In this document: in pieces, positions 11,202 to 21,780 of the stretch | How the letters are laid out: every line of letters starts with the position of its first letter | Position numbering within the stretch: position 1 is the stretch's first letter | Source of the DNA: Cylindrotheca closterium | Lineage: Eukaryota; Bacillariophyta; Bacillariophyceae; Bacillariales; Bacillariaceae | NCBI GenBank assembly: GCA_933822405.4 | Contig: CAKOGP040002258.1 | Location: 1-64,000 of the forward strand | Length of the DNA: 64,000 nt | Direction of reading: 5' to 3' | Position numbers and translations under genes: made by a program | The notes under the pieces: generated by a model | Told to the model about the DNA's origin: nothing | What the model saw: only the letters and a program-made list of their open reading frames with translations | Databases searched by the model: none

Positions 11202-14200
11202 TTATTCCTCGACGATAGCATGAGCTGCTCTACTCTTTTCCACCATTGCCTTGAAATGTCCATTCTCCTTGTTTAGCAGATTTTCAGGTGTGTCAAGTTC
11301 CGCTATTCTTCCATCGTCAAGTACGAGGACCCGGTCACTATCCATGATGGTATTGAGACGATGGGCAATTGTCAAGACGGTGGCATCTGCAAAGTTCTCA
11401 CGGATCATCTCTTGAATAGCAGTATCGGTTTCATTGTCAATACTGGCAGTAGCTTCGTCCATAACAAGGATCTTTGGTTTGCGAAGTAGCGAACGAGCAA
11501 TGCAGAGCAACTGACGTTGGCCTTGAGAGAAATTCTCGCCACCTTCCGCAACTTCTTCGTCCAAGCCCTTTGGTAGTTCAGCAATGGCGTCAGACAGTCG
11601 GACTTTCTTCAAGACATCCCACAACTCCTCATCTGAGACTTTGGCGAATGGATCCAAATTGTATCGGACAGTATTAGAAAACATGACCGGATCTTGGGGA
11701 ATGATGGAGAGGTTCATTCGAAGGGCGCCAGTGCCAACATTTCTTGCATTGACTCCATCAATCAGAATCTTGCCCCCATCGTCTTCAAGCTCAGAAATTC
11801 GAAAAAGAGAAATCATCAGACTACTCTTTCCGCTTCCTGTTCGACCACACACCCCAATCTTCTCTCCGGCCTTGACCGTCAGGGATAGATCCTTCAATAC
11901 AAGAGGACCATCACGGTATCTCATTGAAGCGTTCGAAAATTCAATTTCACCAGTGCTTGGCCATGTGCCAGGTTTAGGATCCGAATCGGTCTCATCAGGA
12001 GCTTCCGGTTCGATTTTATCAGTGTAGAATAATATTCTCTCCACAGAACTCATATCTGCCTCGAGTCGAGCAATCATCATGACACCGTGTTTCAAAAAAG
12101 ATGTGACCTCAATCGAGTACGACAGTGCGAGGCCCAGGAAACCGGCTGGAATGAATGCAGAATCAAGAGTTCCAAGTGCAACAAGACCTACGAACATGGA
12201 AACCATTCCTCCCATGATATCCAACCGCAACGCCAGCCAGTATCCTGCCAATTGGACAAGGATATAGGACGAGTTCATGTTATCGAATGAAGTCTTGCAC
12301 TTGCGGAAGAAATCCTTCTGTACACCGTACGCACGGATGGTCGAAGTTCCAGATAGAGTCTGTGAAAAGTCTGCAAAAATTGGCGAGTTCGCAACAGAAG
12401 TGACACGTTGAAGCTCGGTGGAAGTCTTTCGGAACCACTTTTGAATCACATTGTAGGTATAACCAAAAGGAATCAAGGCAATTAGGAATGTTCCCTTTGT
12501 TGCAGCGACAATTGCGCCAAGGGCACCAAGGACACTGAACACAGTACTGACACCCTGAGATACAGTCTGTGTCAATTCCAAATCCAACTTGTCCATATCA
12601 GCAGCAAAACGGTTCAAAACTCTTCCAATCGGTGTCACATCGAAGAAAGCAACAGGGGCACGAAGGACAGAATCTGTGAGACCATCGTGAAGTTTTCTCG
12701 AAGCATGAAGACGATGCTTGGCAATGAAAATGCCACGTCCTCCAAGACCACATATACCCAAGAAACCAAGCAAAGCGTAAACGCCAATGTAGTAGGAGAC
12801 ATCAGCGTCGGACAGTGGCTCTCCTCTCTGACTGGCTTTAATCATCTGATCTGCCCAGTGGGCAAGCCAGAATGAAGCTCCAATCTCAAACCCGCGACCC
12901 AGTGCCTGGATCAAAAAGACCAAAGTCGCCAAGCAGATTCCTCCAGCTCTGGCATATCTCATGTAAGCCTGTCCAGCAACATCACCCTCTTCTCTCTCTT
13001 CTTCCTTCACCAATTCTGCACCAGCCTTCTTCTGTTTAGCAGTCTCTTCTTTGGAGTCACCAGGCTTATGGATACCTGCCTTATCCTTCTTGGAAGTATC
13101 TTTGGCCTCTTCCCTTCCATCCGACTTCTTAGTTTTCGAAACATCAACAGCCCCGGCAAAATCGACACCACTGTCAATTAGCTCTTCGTAGGATCCCTGA
13201 TTCTTGATTCGGCCATGCTCAAGAATAATGACCTTGTCGCAGCGACTCAGTACATGCACATGATGGGTGACCAAGATTCGGGTAATGCCTTCACACATTT
13301 CACCAGCTATGGCTTGCGAGAAGAGGTGTTCCCCGACATGGGAGTCGACAGCAGAGAGCGGATCATCCAATAGTAGAAGCTTCGTGTGTGTGGCATACAT
13401 TGCTCGGGCCAGGGCGACACGTGCTTTCTGTCCTCCACTTAGATTGATTCCACGTTCTCCGATTTCGGTCATGTCTCCAGCTGGCAGGATGGCGATATCG
13501 TCCATTAGGGCACAGTTCTCCAGAACAAGATTGTACCGATCCTCATCATATTCGCGACCAAAAAGGATGTTTCCGCGCAGAGTATCGTTAACAACCCATG
13601 GCGACTGTGTGCAGTAAGAAGCGTATCCATTGATATCCTTTTCGTTTTCATTGCGCGGGATGTATACTTTGGAATCATCAATGCTTTCCATTTCACCCAA
13701 AATCGCAGACAAGAACGACGATTTTCCAGAACCAACACTACCAACAACCGCCACCAGGCTTCCCGGTGTGATTTCGCAGCTCAGATTTTGCAAAGTGATT
13801 CCTCCACCGGCCTTGGAACCAGACTCGGTAGAAGTCAAACTACCACTGCTCTCAGAACGGGCCATATTCAAGGCTTTACTACTAGCTGCAGAGGCAGCGG
13901 CATTGTCGGCATCATCTTCGGTCTCCTTCTTGCCTTTCTTTCCCTTTTTCTTCTTTTCCTTCTTTGGCTTTTCATCCTGCACCGGCTTAATTTCTGGTCC
14001 GTTAGGATCAATCCAACTGAAGCTACCATCCTTGATGGTGATACTTCCTGGTTTTGCCAGAGGAGAATCCGGGTCGACGTCAGGGTGAGCTTCATCTTCA
14101 ACATATCCACGAAGTTCAGGAAGGGCAAGGTACCGTTCCAGACGTTTGAGAGAAATTTTACTCTGAATGTATTGCAAAAGACCCATGGGTAAAAAGGCAA

Positions 14201-15693
14201 AGGGGAATCTCATAATGTTGAACAGCGCAACCGTGGTAAAGGCAGTCGATGCCTTCAGCGGCTCATCTTGGATGTTGACATATGTCAAAAACACAATGAT
14301 TGGTTGAACAATCGGGGTCGAAAGGAGAATGATGGAAAATCCAACCGCGGTGGTGTACGCAAGCTTGGTCAATGCCTCCAGTTCCTTTTGTCGTAGTCGT
14401 CCAACTTCCTTGCCAAACGGTTTTTCCCAGGCATAAAATTTGATGATACGAACTCCAGTCAGAATTTCGTTCATCATTTTGACTCGCAAATCAGAATACT
14501 TGAGCACCTTGCGACGCATCTTGCTAACAACGGAAAATACCACCACGTTGACTGGAGCCAAAACAACCATGTATCCAACACCGACCCAGGTCGCATTGCC
14601 AACCTATATAATGAAGATCAGTGAGGTTAGTGATGGTTCTCTTTGTGGTACCATAATAATTGCCACGTGTCATGATCATAGAAAAATAAAAATCAGTCAC
14701 AGTAAGCAACGTACCTGCTGAAAGATCAAGAGCAAGGCAATGACGATCTGAAGGGGTGCACTCAAGGTGAGACCAACGAATTGAAGGAATCGCTGAAGTT
14801 GCATGGTGTCATTGGACATCATGTTGACAACCTGCCCTGTCGAAGTTTTGGCTCGTCCACCTGCGGAAACATTCAGTGACTTTCGGTATAACATAGTGGA
14901 CGCGGCAGTACGAACAAAGACTCCGCAATGGGCCATGATGGCTGTGATCATGGAGAAAAATGTTAGAATGAAGATGCATACGGATCTTGTGGCGTTATGC
15001 GTAAGCCTTACCTTGATGCCGAGTTTGAAAGATGGAAACAACCAGCGGCACGACTCCCAAACCAACCACTTCGACCCAAGGATTGACAAAATGGTCGTAG
15101 GGTACCCCAGTTCCGTTGAGACTGACATGTTCAAAGTACGATACCAAGTCGTTCAAAATCAAAACGGGGACAAAACTCAAAAGGGAGGAAAAGACGTAAA
15201 ACAGGAGAGCGAGACAAAATCGTCCCATGCCAAAACTTTTCGCCAAGGCGATTGCCACACTTGGCTCCTTCAAGGTTGGAGGCTTGATTTTGGCTTTGGC
15301 AGCTTCCGTTTTACATTTGCCCAGTGTTTTTTCGTGTGACTCCATAATCTTCTTGTTATGGGCATCGGCAATCTTGACTTGTTCATCCCATGCCTTCTTT
15401 ACCTTTTCGTAAGATTCGCTTGAACTATCTTGCTTGGATGGAACTCCAACATCTCCAGCATTTAGAACCTTTCTTGATCCCAAAGCCAAGAGCGGGTTAA
15501 GATAACTCAAGGACCATAGGGATAGACAGTTTGCTCGATCTTCCAAAGAGGACTCGTACACTCCCAAGTCTTTCCCCGTTTGAGGCTTGAGTCCACCCCC
15601 ACATATCCAGGGATACCGTTCCACTTCTCGAACAAGTTCCTCTTCGACTTCGTCTAATGCAGCCGGGTCGTTTGTGGTTGCGTTTGGTGGCAT
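11202..15693 (-). CDS. Full-size ABC transporter, subfamily C (MRP type)
   Basis: Three exons, 15693-15012, 14941-14715 and 14603-11202, give about 1436 aa. Order TMD1-NBD1-TMD2-NBD2, without the extra TMD0. NBD1: Walker [10 protein letters not shown] (about residue 591), signature [16 protein letters not shown], Walker [13 protein letters not shown], where Asp replaces the catalytic Glu, as is normal in ABCC NBD1. NBD2: Walker [11 protein letters not shown], signature [16 protein letters not shown], Walker [13 protein letters not shown] with the Glu present. The signature of NBD2 starts FSQGQ rather than LSxGQ. A long charged Lys/Glu linker joins the halves. TMD1 contains [20 protein letters not shown] and the TMD2 has [18 protein letters not shown], both ABCC-type coupling regions. 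Likely an exporter of organic anions or conjugates at the plasma or vacuolar membrane; the substrate cannot be told. Confidence 0.95.
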
Positions 15694-16293
15694 GCTGTCT
15701 TGATTGATTCTGTTTTGTAAATCTAAGTGTTCCCTAATAGTTTACCCGCCTTTCAAATCAAATATTGAATGCGAACAACAAATAATGATGTGTGGTCTAA
15801 AGAGGAGATGTGATTAATTGATTGATTGATTGATTGATCGATTGATTGATTCCACTAAAAAGAGAAGAGTGAAACTAAATTCTTGTGTCTACTACTGTGT
15901 AGAGTCTGCGTTGTCTTGCAATCGAAAAGAGACTGAAGAATGTGCGATTGTTTATGACAAGATTGACGAATTTTTAAGATGATGATGATGCGAAAGCCAC
16001 GCTGTGCTGGTTTGTACTCATTTTGATGCCGTGTCATGCTTGCAGAACTTCATCAGAAATGATGAGTTTTTGGAATACGTCATACGTCATACCAGAAACG
16101 CTAAGTAAGGTCGGAACGTGTACGTGGCAAATTTTGAGAGATGAAGAAGGGCGAGCGAGATCGAGGGATTGACACAATCGACTGCTTCGAACTATTGGAA
16201 TCTTCTGATTGATATTCATTCATTTACCCATTCCCCATCCCTCGTTTAGTAAATGCTACGGGAAGCAATACGAAGTATGATTCCGTTTCTATT
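15694..16293. other. Intergenic spacer with (CAAT)n tract
   Basis: Upstream region of the ABCC gene and downstream region of... the LRR gene, which ends at 16294 on the same strand. Contains an ATTG microsatellite (separate entry). No coding signal seen. Confidence 0.5.
15811..15852. repeat. (ATTG)n microsatellite
   Basis: About nine ATTG/ATTGATCG units. On the strand of the ABCC gene it reads (CAAT)n and lies about 120-160 bp upstream of its ATG, probably in the 5' UTR or promoter. Confidence 0.9.
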
Positions 16294-17613
16294 CTAACTA
16301 TATAAATTTTGCTTATAATCCGAATCAAAGCCCAGGAAAGGAGCCACGTTTGAGAGCACACAACTCGACTCACATGTGTTTAGAACAAGATGTCGCCGAG
16401 AACTGCTAGAATTCCGTCGTTCCGCGGATCCAAGCTCTTTGTTCCACATTGCCAGCTCCAATATCGTCATGCTTTCATTCCTTCGATGGTCGTCCATTTT
16501 TAAGCAAGCTTTCCTCAACAAATCTGTTCTGTTATCCTTGTCATAATTGACAAGAATAGCATTCACTTTATCTTCCATATTATTGAACCATGCTGTGGCG
16601 CCCCAGCGCTGGATTGGATGGAGCATCCAGACTTGGAGGGCCATCTGAAGTAAAGATGCCGTTTCAGGAGTCCAATTAATTGCGAGATAGTCCATGGCTC
16701 GCTTGCCGTTGGCATCTTTCCAACCAAGAACATGGGATGGGTACTTTTGTAACAGCGCTTGCAACAAATCTCGGCGAGGCTCGGCACAAGAGCACAGGAT
16801 ATGGAATGGCGTCATGAGGAACATGTCACAAACTATCAAAGGTGGTTCTTCGTCTTCCATATTATCCATTGCTTTCAATAACTCTTCGACACTTGCGGTC
16901 GATGAATAGTAACATAGCTTGTGAATAGGATATTTTTCAAATCGACAATAAGTTGAAGCATGGACAACGCTCTCGACTCCACACAAGCATTCCTGCAACC
17001 GCGTACATCCTTCAAAAGCCCTCTTATCAACAGTACCTGTGGATGGAACCAGAATATTTGATAGTGATTCACATTTGCGAAAGGCAAAAGCGTCAATGGT
17101 AATGCCTTGGTTCAGTTTTCCTTCCACAGTCGTCAAATTGACACAAGCCGCAAAGGCTCCGAACGAGATCCGTTCCAACGAATCTGGCAAGGATATCACT
17201 TGCAAAGATGTGCACTCCATAAAGGCGCAGGATGAAATCTCTCGTAGCTGGGAGCCTTGCGTGCAAAAGGAAACCTGTACAAGAGATTTGAGCTGACCAA
17301 AGGCCATCCAACCAATCTTGATGACCGTCGGTTGGATCTTGGTTCGTTCCATCATCCGGCATTGTGCGATTGAATTCTTGTTGATTACTTGTGCTTCCAG
17401 TGACAGTGACAGTGACGTCAACGATGACGACTCATTGTAGTCTTCTTCTTCCTCGTCTATGGATGATTCATCTTCGGGTTCCATCACACTGTTGATTGGG
17501 AGATCGATGGTCATTGTTCTTTTCGGAACAACAAGATTTCTCCTGATGATGTCGTTGTATTCATCTGTTTCACCCATAGCACTGCTGATGAAATGGATGC
17601 CAGAAAAGGACAT
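16294..17613 (-). CDS. BspA-type leucine-rich-repeat (LRR_5) protein
   Basis: An uninterrupted 439-aa frame from the ATG at 17613. The middle (about 95-220) has 23-residue LRR_5 repeats: IGWMAFGQLKSLVQVSF, LREISSCAFMECTSLQVISL, LERISFGAFAACVNLTTV, VDKRAFEGCTRLQECL. The C-terminal half has ankyrin-like pieces (MTPFHILCSCAEPRRDLLQALLQKYP, DANGKRAMDYLAIN). The N-terminus is acidic; there is no signal peptide. Large families of such LRR plus ankyrin-like proteins occur in diatoms; their function is unknown. A TATA-like TATATATA lies about 210 bp upstream of the start. Confidence 0.8.
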   Translation of the reverse strand: MSFSGIHFISSAMGETDEYNDIIRRNLVVPKRTMTIDLPINSVMEPEDESSIDEEEEDYNESSSLTSLSLSLEAQVINKNSIAQCRMMERTKIQPTVIKIGWMAFGQLKSLVQVSFCTQGSQLREISSCAFMECTSLQVISLPDSLERISFGAFAACVNLTTVEGKLNQGITIDAFAFRKCESLSNILVPSTGTVDKRAFEGCTRLQECLCGVESVVHASTYCRFEKYPIHKLCYYSSTASVEELLKAMDNMEDEEPPLIVCDMFLMTPFHILCSCAEPRRDLLQALLQKYPSHVLGWKDANGKRAMDYLAINWTPETASLLQMALQVWMLHPIQRWGATAWFNNMEDKVNAILVNYDKDNRTDLLRKACLKMDDHRRNESMTILELAMWNKELGSAERRNSSSSRRHLVLNTCESSCVLSNVAPFLGFDSDYKQNLYS

Positions 17614-18383
17614 TGTAACTGTGAGTATGTGGTTCGATAGACGATAGGTGGAAGACTGTTGGTACTACTTGTTGGAAGTGGTGATGCTTGAAGTTTCTAT
17701 GAGAAGGGTATCCTTGACAGGTTTTCTTCGCCTTTTTCGTTCTGGTCGAAAGTTCTCACAGAAGGGATTAAAGAAGGGGATAGTGTCCTAGGGCTTTTCC
17801 TCAATTATAGCCAGTATGGGCGTCGATATATATAGCAAGATACTTTTTCCAACGTGAGAAAACAATTTCGAGGGATTTCGCAGAATACCCATATAAAACA
17901 GAGTACGCTAGGTGCAACAATCATCCAGAGGCGAGAGCATACTACCCGTATTCTCGGCTGCTCTTGGACACGACGGAGATTTCTGGGATCATGATAGCCT
18001 AATATTGATTATAGTATCTAACATTGGGGCTATAATTGCAATAAAGACTGTGATGGTCGGCTATCATCACACCCTAACTTTTGTTCTCCCCACCAAGGTT
18101 GCTACTTGGTGTCGACGGGATGAGTAATGCAAACACTAGCTGTCAAAGATTTTAATCAGTGAGAGCGCATGCATCTTTCATTATGTTTGGTGATTGAGCG
18201 AGAAGTCAACTCCGCCATTGTACAGCCCTCTCTTTGACATACAGTAGATCCAAGCCGAACGAAGGATGCGCCAAAGATTCCCAAGTTCAAACAATCCGTT
18301 ATGAGTTCGAAAGATTCAAAACTTGACATTTTCTTCTTCCCAAGACAGAAAATGACAGCAGCCTCCCAATGGTTGAAGGAGGC
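17614..18383. other. Intergenic spacer
   Basis: Promoter side of the LRR gene and 3' side of G1. No domain, repeat or RNA gene recognised. A TATATATA run sits near 17828. Confidence 0.5.
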
Positions 18384-19609
18384 TCAATCAAGAAAGAATC
18401 CAACCAATATTGTCAATACAGTCAAAACCAATCCAACTAAAGGCTGGGTCTGTTTCATTGCACTACTTGATATACCGGGACAACATAAACTTTCCATCGG
18501 CCTGTGGTCTCCCTCGCATTGGCCTTCGTCTGCGAAAACGGCACTGAACCAATCAAGAAAAAAGATGAGACACCACGTTAAGACACAACTTCTGTCCAAG
18601 GCAGTCGACAGCTAAAGGCATAGGCATTCTTACCGACGTCGAAACTGAGAGCACGTTTCATTCCACTCGGGTACAATTGCATTTGGATTGTCAAGCCCTG
18701 AGGAACAAAACTCGCATGCAAACACGTCTTCGCCAGGACAACAGTAGTTTTGGAATGACAAAAGACCAAGGCAGGCAAACTTGTCAAGAGGTTCCGTATC
18801 ACTGTAGTTGGAGAAAGGGTTGGTTGGAATTTGTTAGCCTAAGAAAATCAGTAATAAAAGGGTTCGGCATCAGCAACATTTGCTTACATGGCATTGAGAT
18901 TCGCACAGGACGAGAGCGAAGGAGGCAAATTCAAAAATTCTGGCATCACCAGAGTCTCATTGATCAATCCGTTACTGCAGAAAACGCATTGGCCTTCCTT
19001 GACAGCTTTGGAAGGGGTTAATGTGGCAGCTGGAGGAAATGTGCTCTCGGAACAGCACAGGCTTTCCACCGGCTTGAAGTCTTCCATGCATTGCTCCTCA
19101 CCGGCAAAGATGGCGCTGGGTTGGGAAAGGGGGGAATAGTGAGAGACTGTATCGTATAGAAAAACAATTCACGGCTCACATACATACCGATATTGATACT
19201 CTGAGCATGACACATTCTTCTCTAGTAGGAAGGTGTCGATATTGTCAAGACCGTTGGTGCAAAATTCACAAGCATAGATTCCATCTCCAGGGCAACAGTA
19301 GTTTTGGAAAGATTGAAGACCGGCACAAGCAAACCTATCAAGAGGTTCGGTGTCACTGTATCCAAACAAACAAAAAGAGTGCCGTTAGAAGCCGAGGTAC
19401 AAAAGATTTGACAGATTGTCGCAATGACGTTGAACTTACATGGTTGTGAAGTTTGCACAATGCGACAAGGAGTCGGGCAAGTTTAGGAAATCAGGCATTA
19501 TAAGCGTATTATTTGCAATCCCAGCGATGCAAAAATCACATTTTCCTGCAACGAGGGGTGCCTCTGCTATAAAGATTACAACAGCAAACATGAGATGCTT
19601 CATTTTCAT
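18384..19609 (-). CDS. G1: secreted six-cysteine-module protein with hydrophobic C-terminal anchor
   Basis: Five exons: 19609-19440, 19355-19188, 19115-18888, 18801-18634, 18543-18384; about 297 aa. Exon 1 gives a signal peptide (HLMFAVVIFIAEAPLVAG) and a half module CDFCIAGI...C. Exons 2, 3 and 4 each encode one module: C-x(9,10)-CC-x(n)-C-x2-C-x2-G-(x)n-C. Exon 5 gives a first half module (ESLCCPG), then a hydrophobic tail LVGLVLTVLTILVGFF that ends the protein, typical of a GPI-anchor signal. All introns are phase 2. Exons 2/3 and 4/5 look like an internal duplication (DTEPLDRFACAGL against DTEPLDKFACLGL). The alternative ATG at 19603 changes only two residues. Belongs to the cluster G1-G7, and is the only member on the minus strand. 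Likely at the cell surface or in the wall; function unknown. Confidence 0.8.
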
Positions 19610-19963
19610 CGCTTTGTTAGTTTATTTTTGATTGCGTAGATGATGTTTTGGGATTTTATTCATTTTCAATGATTTTGTTGGCAGGTGGCGGTCTGGCATC
19701 AGACCGTAACTTTCAGTCGATCCAGTCGACTCTGAACCGTTTCTATCACAATAAAATAACGGATAGAAGATACACACGTTGTATCACACGAAACGGAAAG
19801 AATGTTCGTAGTCGATGCACTGTAGTCAACCATGTTTTACCTAGAATCGTAGCTCTTTCCACGCACACGATGACACAACACGATTTGCGGGCCGTGAATT
19901 CATCTTTTTGACACACACAATTTGAAAGTTGAATTTTACCCAAACCTTTTAGTTCCAACAACA
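19610..19963. promoter_or_regulatory. Divergent promoter region of G1 and G2
   Basis: A 354-bp gap between two divergently transcribed members of the cysteine-module cluster. It contains a short inverted repeat GGTCTGGCATCAGACC-like (about 19688-19705) and GTCGATCCAGTCGAC (about 19716-19730). No TATA box I would trust. Confidence 0.4.
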
Positions 19964-21658
19964 ATGAGACTCTCTACTCTGTTCCTCATAGTTTTGACAA
20001 CTGCGCCTGCACTCTCAGTTCATGGACAGTGTATGGTTTGTCCCGATGGTCCCGATTCCAGTGCTGCTGGGACTCCCGCTTGTACCAATCTTGATACTCG
20101 GTGAGTATTTTTGGTATTGTTCGATTTCCACTTTCGTGTTTCAATCCATATTATCTCATCATTTCATTCCATGCTGCACATGTGTACCACACTACAGCTA
20201 CAAGAATATTACCTTTGCCGAAGAATGCGCTGGAATCCAAATGGCGTTCATGCCCTCGTGCTGTCCTTCTCAATTAGCGACCATTGCCAAGGACAATGCC
20301 TGTGGCTGGTGCACTAATGGGGTATCCGAGTTTGATGCTGTAGTGGAATTGCCATTCTCGACGGAATCTGTGACCTGTGGAGCTCTCATGTTTGGGTAAG
20401 ATGAATATGGACTCCCTAACGATCCAAGAGGTATTCTTTCTAACGGATGATTGTTGATTCTCATTGCTTCGTTGCTATCCTTCTTATGTTTGCTATCATA
20501 GGATTCTTGGAACGCAAGTGGATCCAGACGTCTGCACCTTTTACAATAGTATTGCTCCAATTTGTTGTCCCAATGGTGAAGAGTTTGCAAGATGCGACTT
20601 TTGCCCATTTGGAATGGATCATCCCGACGTTGTTTTGCCAAGCAGTGATGGCAGTTCTTGTCAAGATATCAAACGATAGTAAGTATTCTTCCAATATGAT
20701 TGGAGTTCGTTGTCAGTTCGAGCATGTTCATTTCTTCTAACACGTTACATTAGTGCCGACCTTGTGTTTGAAGGAGAAATGTGCGAGAATTCGTTGAAAC
20801 CGGTCGAGACCGTGTGCTGCCCCAGCACCACGGACAATTTTGTTTGCGATTACTGTTCTGGAGGTCTCGAGTTCCCTGACAATATGCTAGATGACAGCAT
20901 TCAGTGTTCGGAACTCACACTCTTGTAAGTGACTCGATTGAAAAGCATTATTTTGACAGGCATCTGTCGTATCTGACCAGATCGTCGCTCTTTTTGTCCT
21001 TTTCAGCTCCAAGCTTGCCAATGAAACGCAATGCGAGGATATCAAGATTAGCGAAGCTCTGTGCTGCCCATCCAGCACCACCAACTCCCTGCCACCCGTT
21101 ACGGAAGGTGATTATTGCTACCTTTGTGGGAGCGCCGAGGTGGAAATGAAGCGACCGGAGTATCAACCTTTTGCCCTTGGAGATTCTGTCATGACAGAGG
21201 ATGACCTGATGACTTGTGCCCAAATTGAACAAGACATGAATGATGACCGTCAGCCAGGATCGTCTTGTATGAATGCCGTTGGAAGCTTTACGCTATTTTT
21301 CTCTCCGTCGATTTGCGGATGTGGTGGCTTTGAACCTCCGAATGCTTGTGACATTTGCAATGGTGGCACTGTGAACCGAGCCGCCATGGCTCCCGGACAG
21401 AACTTTACTTGTGGGGAAGGAATTGATTTCTTGAAGCATACTTCCGCTGCCTTTTGTGCGTCAGCAGAAGATGTGGATTTGGACGAGATTAATGCTGCTT
21501 GCTGCATTTATGATGATGCTGATGCTGATGACGGTGATGGAGCTACCAACAATTCAGGTGCTGAGAGTGAATGCACTGTCAATCATTTTGTCCTCATCAT
21601 CCTACTATCTCTCGCTATTGGCATGACTCTTTTCCAAATAAGCGAAACGGGACTATAA
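19964..21658 (+). CDS. G2: secreted six-cysteine-module protein with terminal CYLCG module
   Basis: Five exons: 19964-20100, 20198-20395, 20502-20678, 20754-20924, 21007-21658; about 444 aa. Signal peptide STLFLIVLTTAPALSVHG; half module QCMVCPDG...C; three six-Cys modules (first with SCCPSQLATIAKDNACGWC, later VCCPSTTDNFVCDYCSGGLE); then a large terminal module with LCCPSSTTNSLPPV, YCYLCGSAEVEM, FSPSICGCGGFEPPNACDIC and NFTCGEGIDFLKHTSAAFC. The end is acidic (DDADADDGDG) followed by hydrophobic FVLIILLSLAIGMTLF, a putative GPI or membrane anchor signal. All introns are phase 2 and fall between modules. Diverges from G1; followed 122 bp later by G3. Confidence 0.82.
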
Positions 21659-21780
21659 ATGTAAAAACGGATTCGAAATGTTGTTTTCGTAAAGAATTGT
21701 GTGTGCATATATAGTCTTGACACGTAATATCTTTGCCGACCCCAAACCTTTGGGAACACAAATAAGATACAGTATACAGT

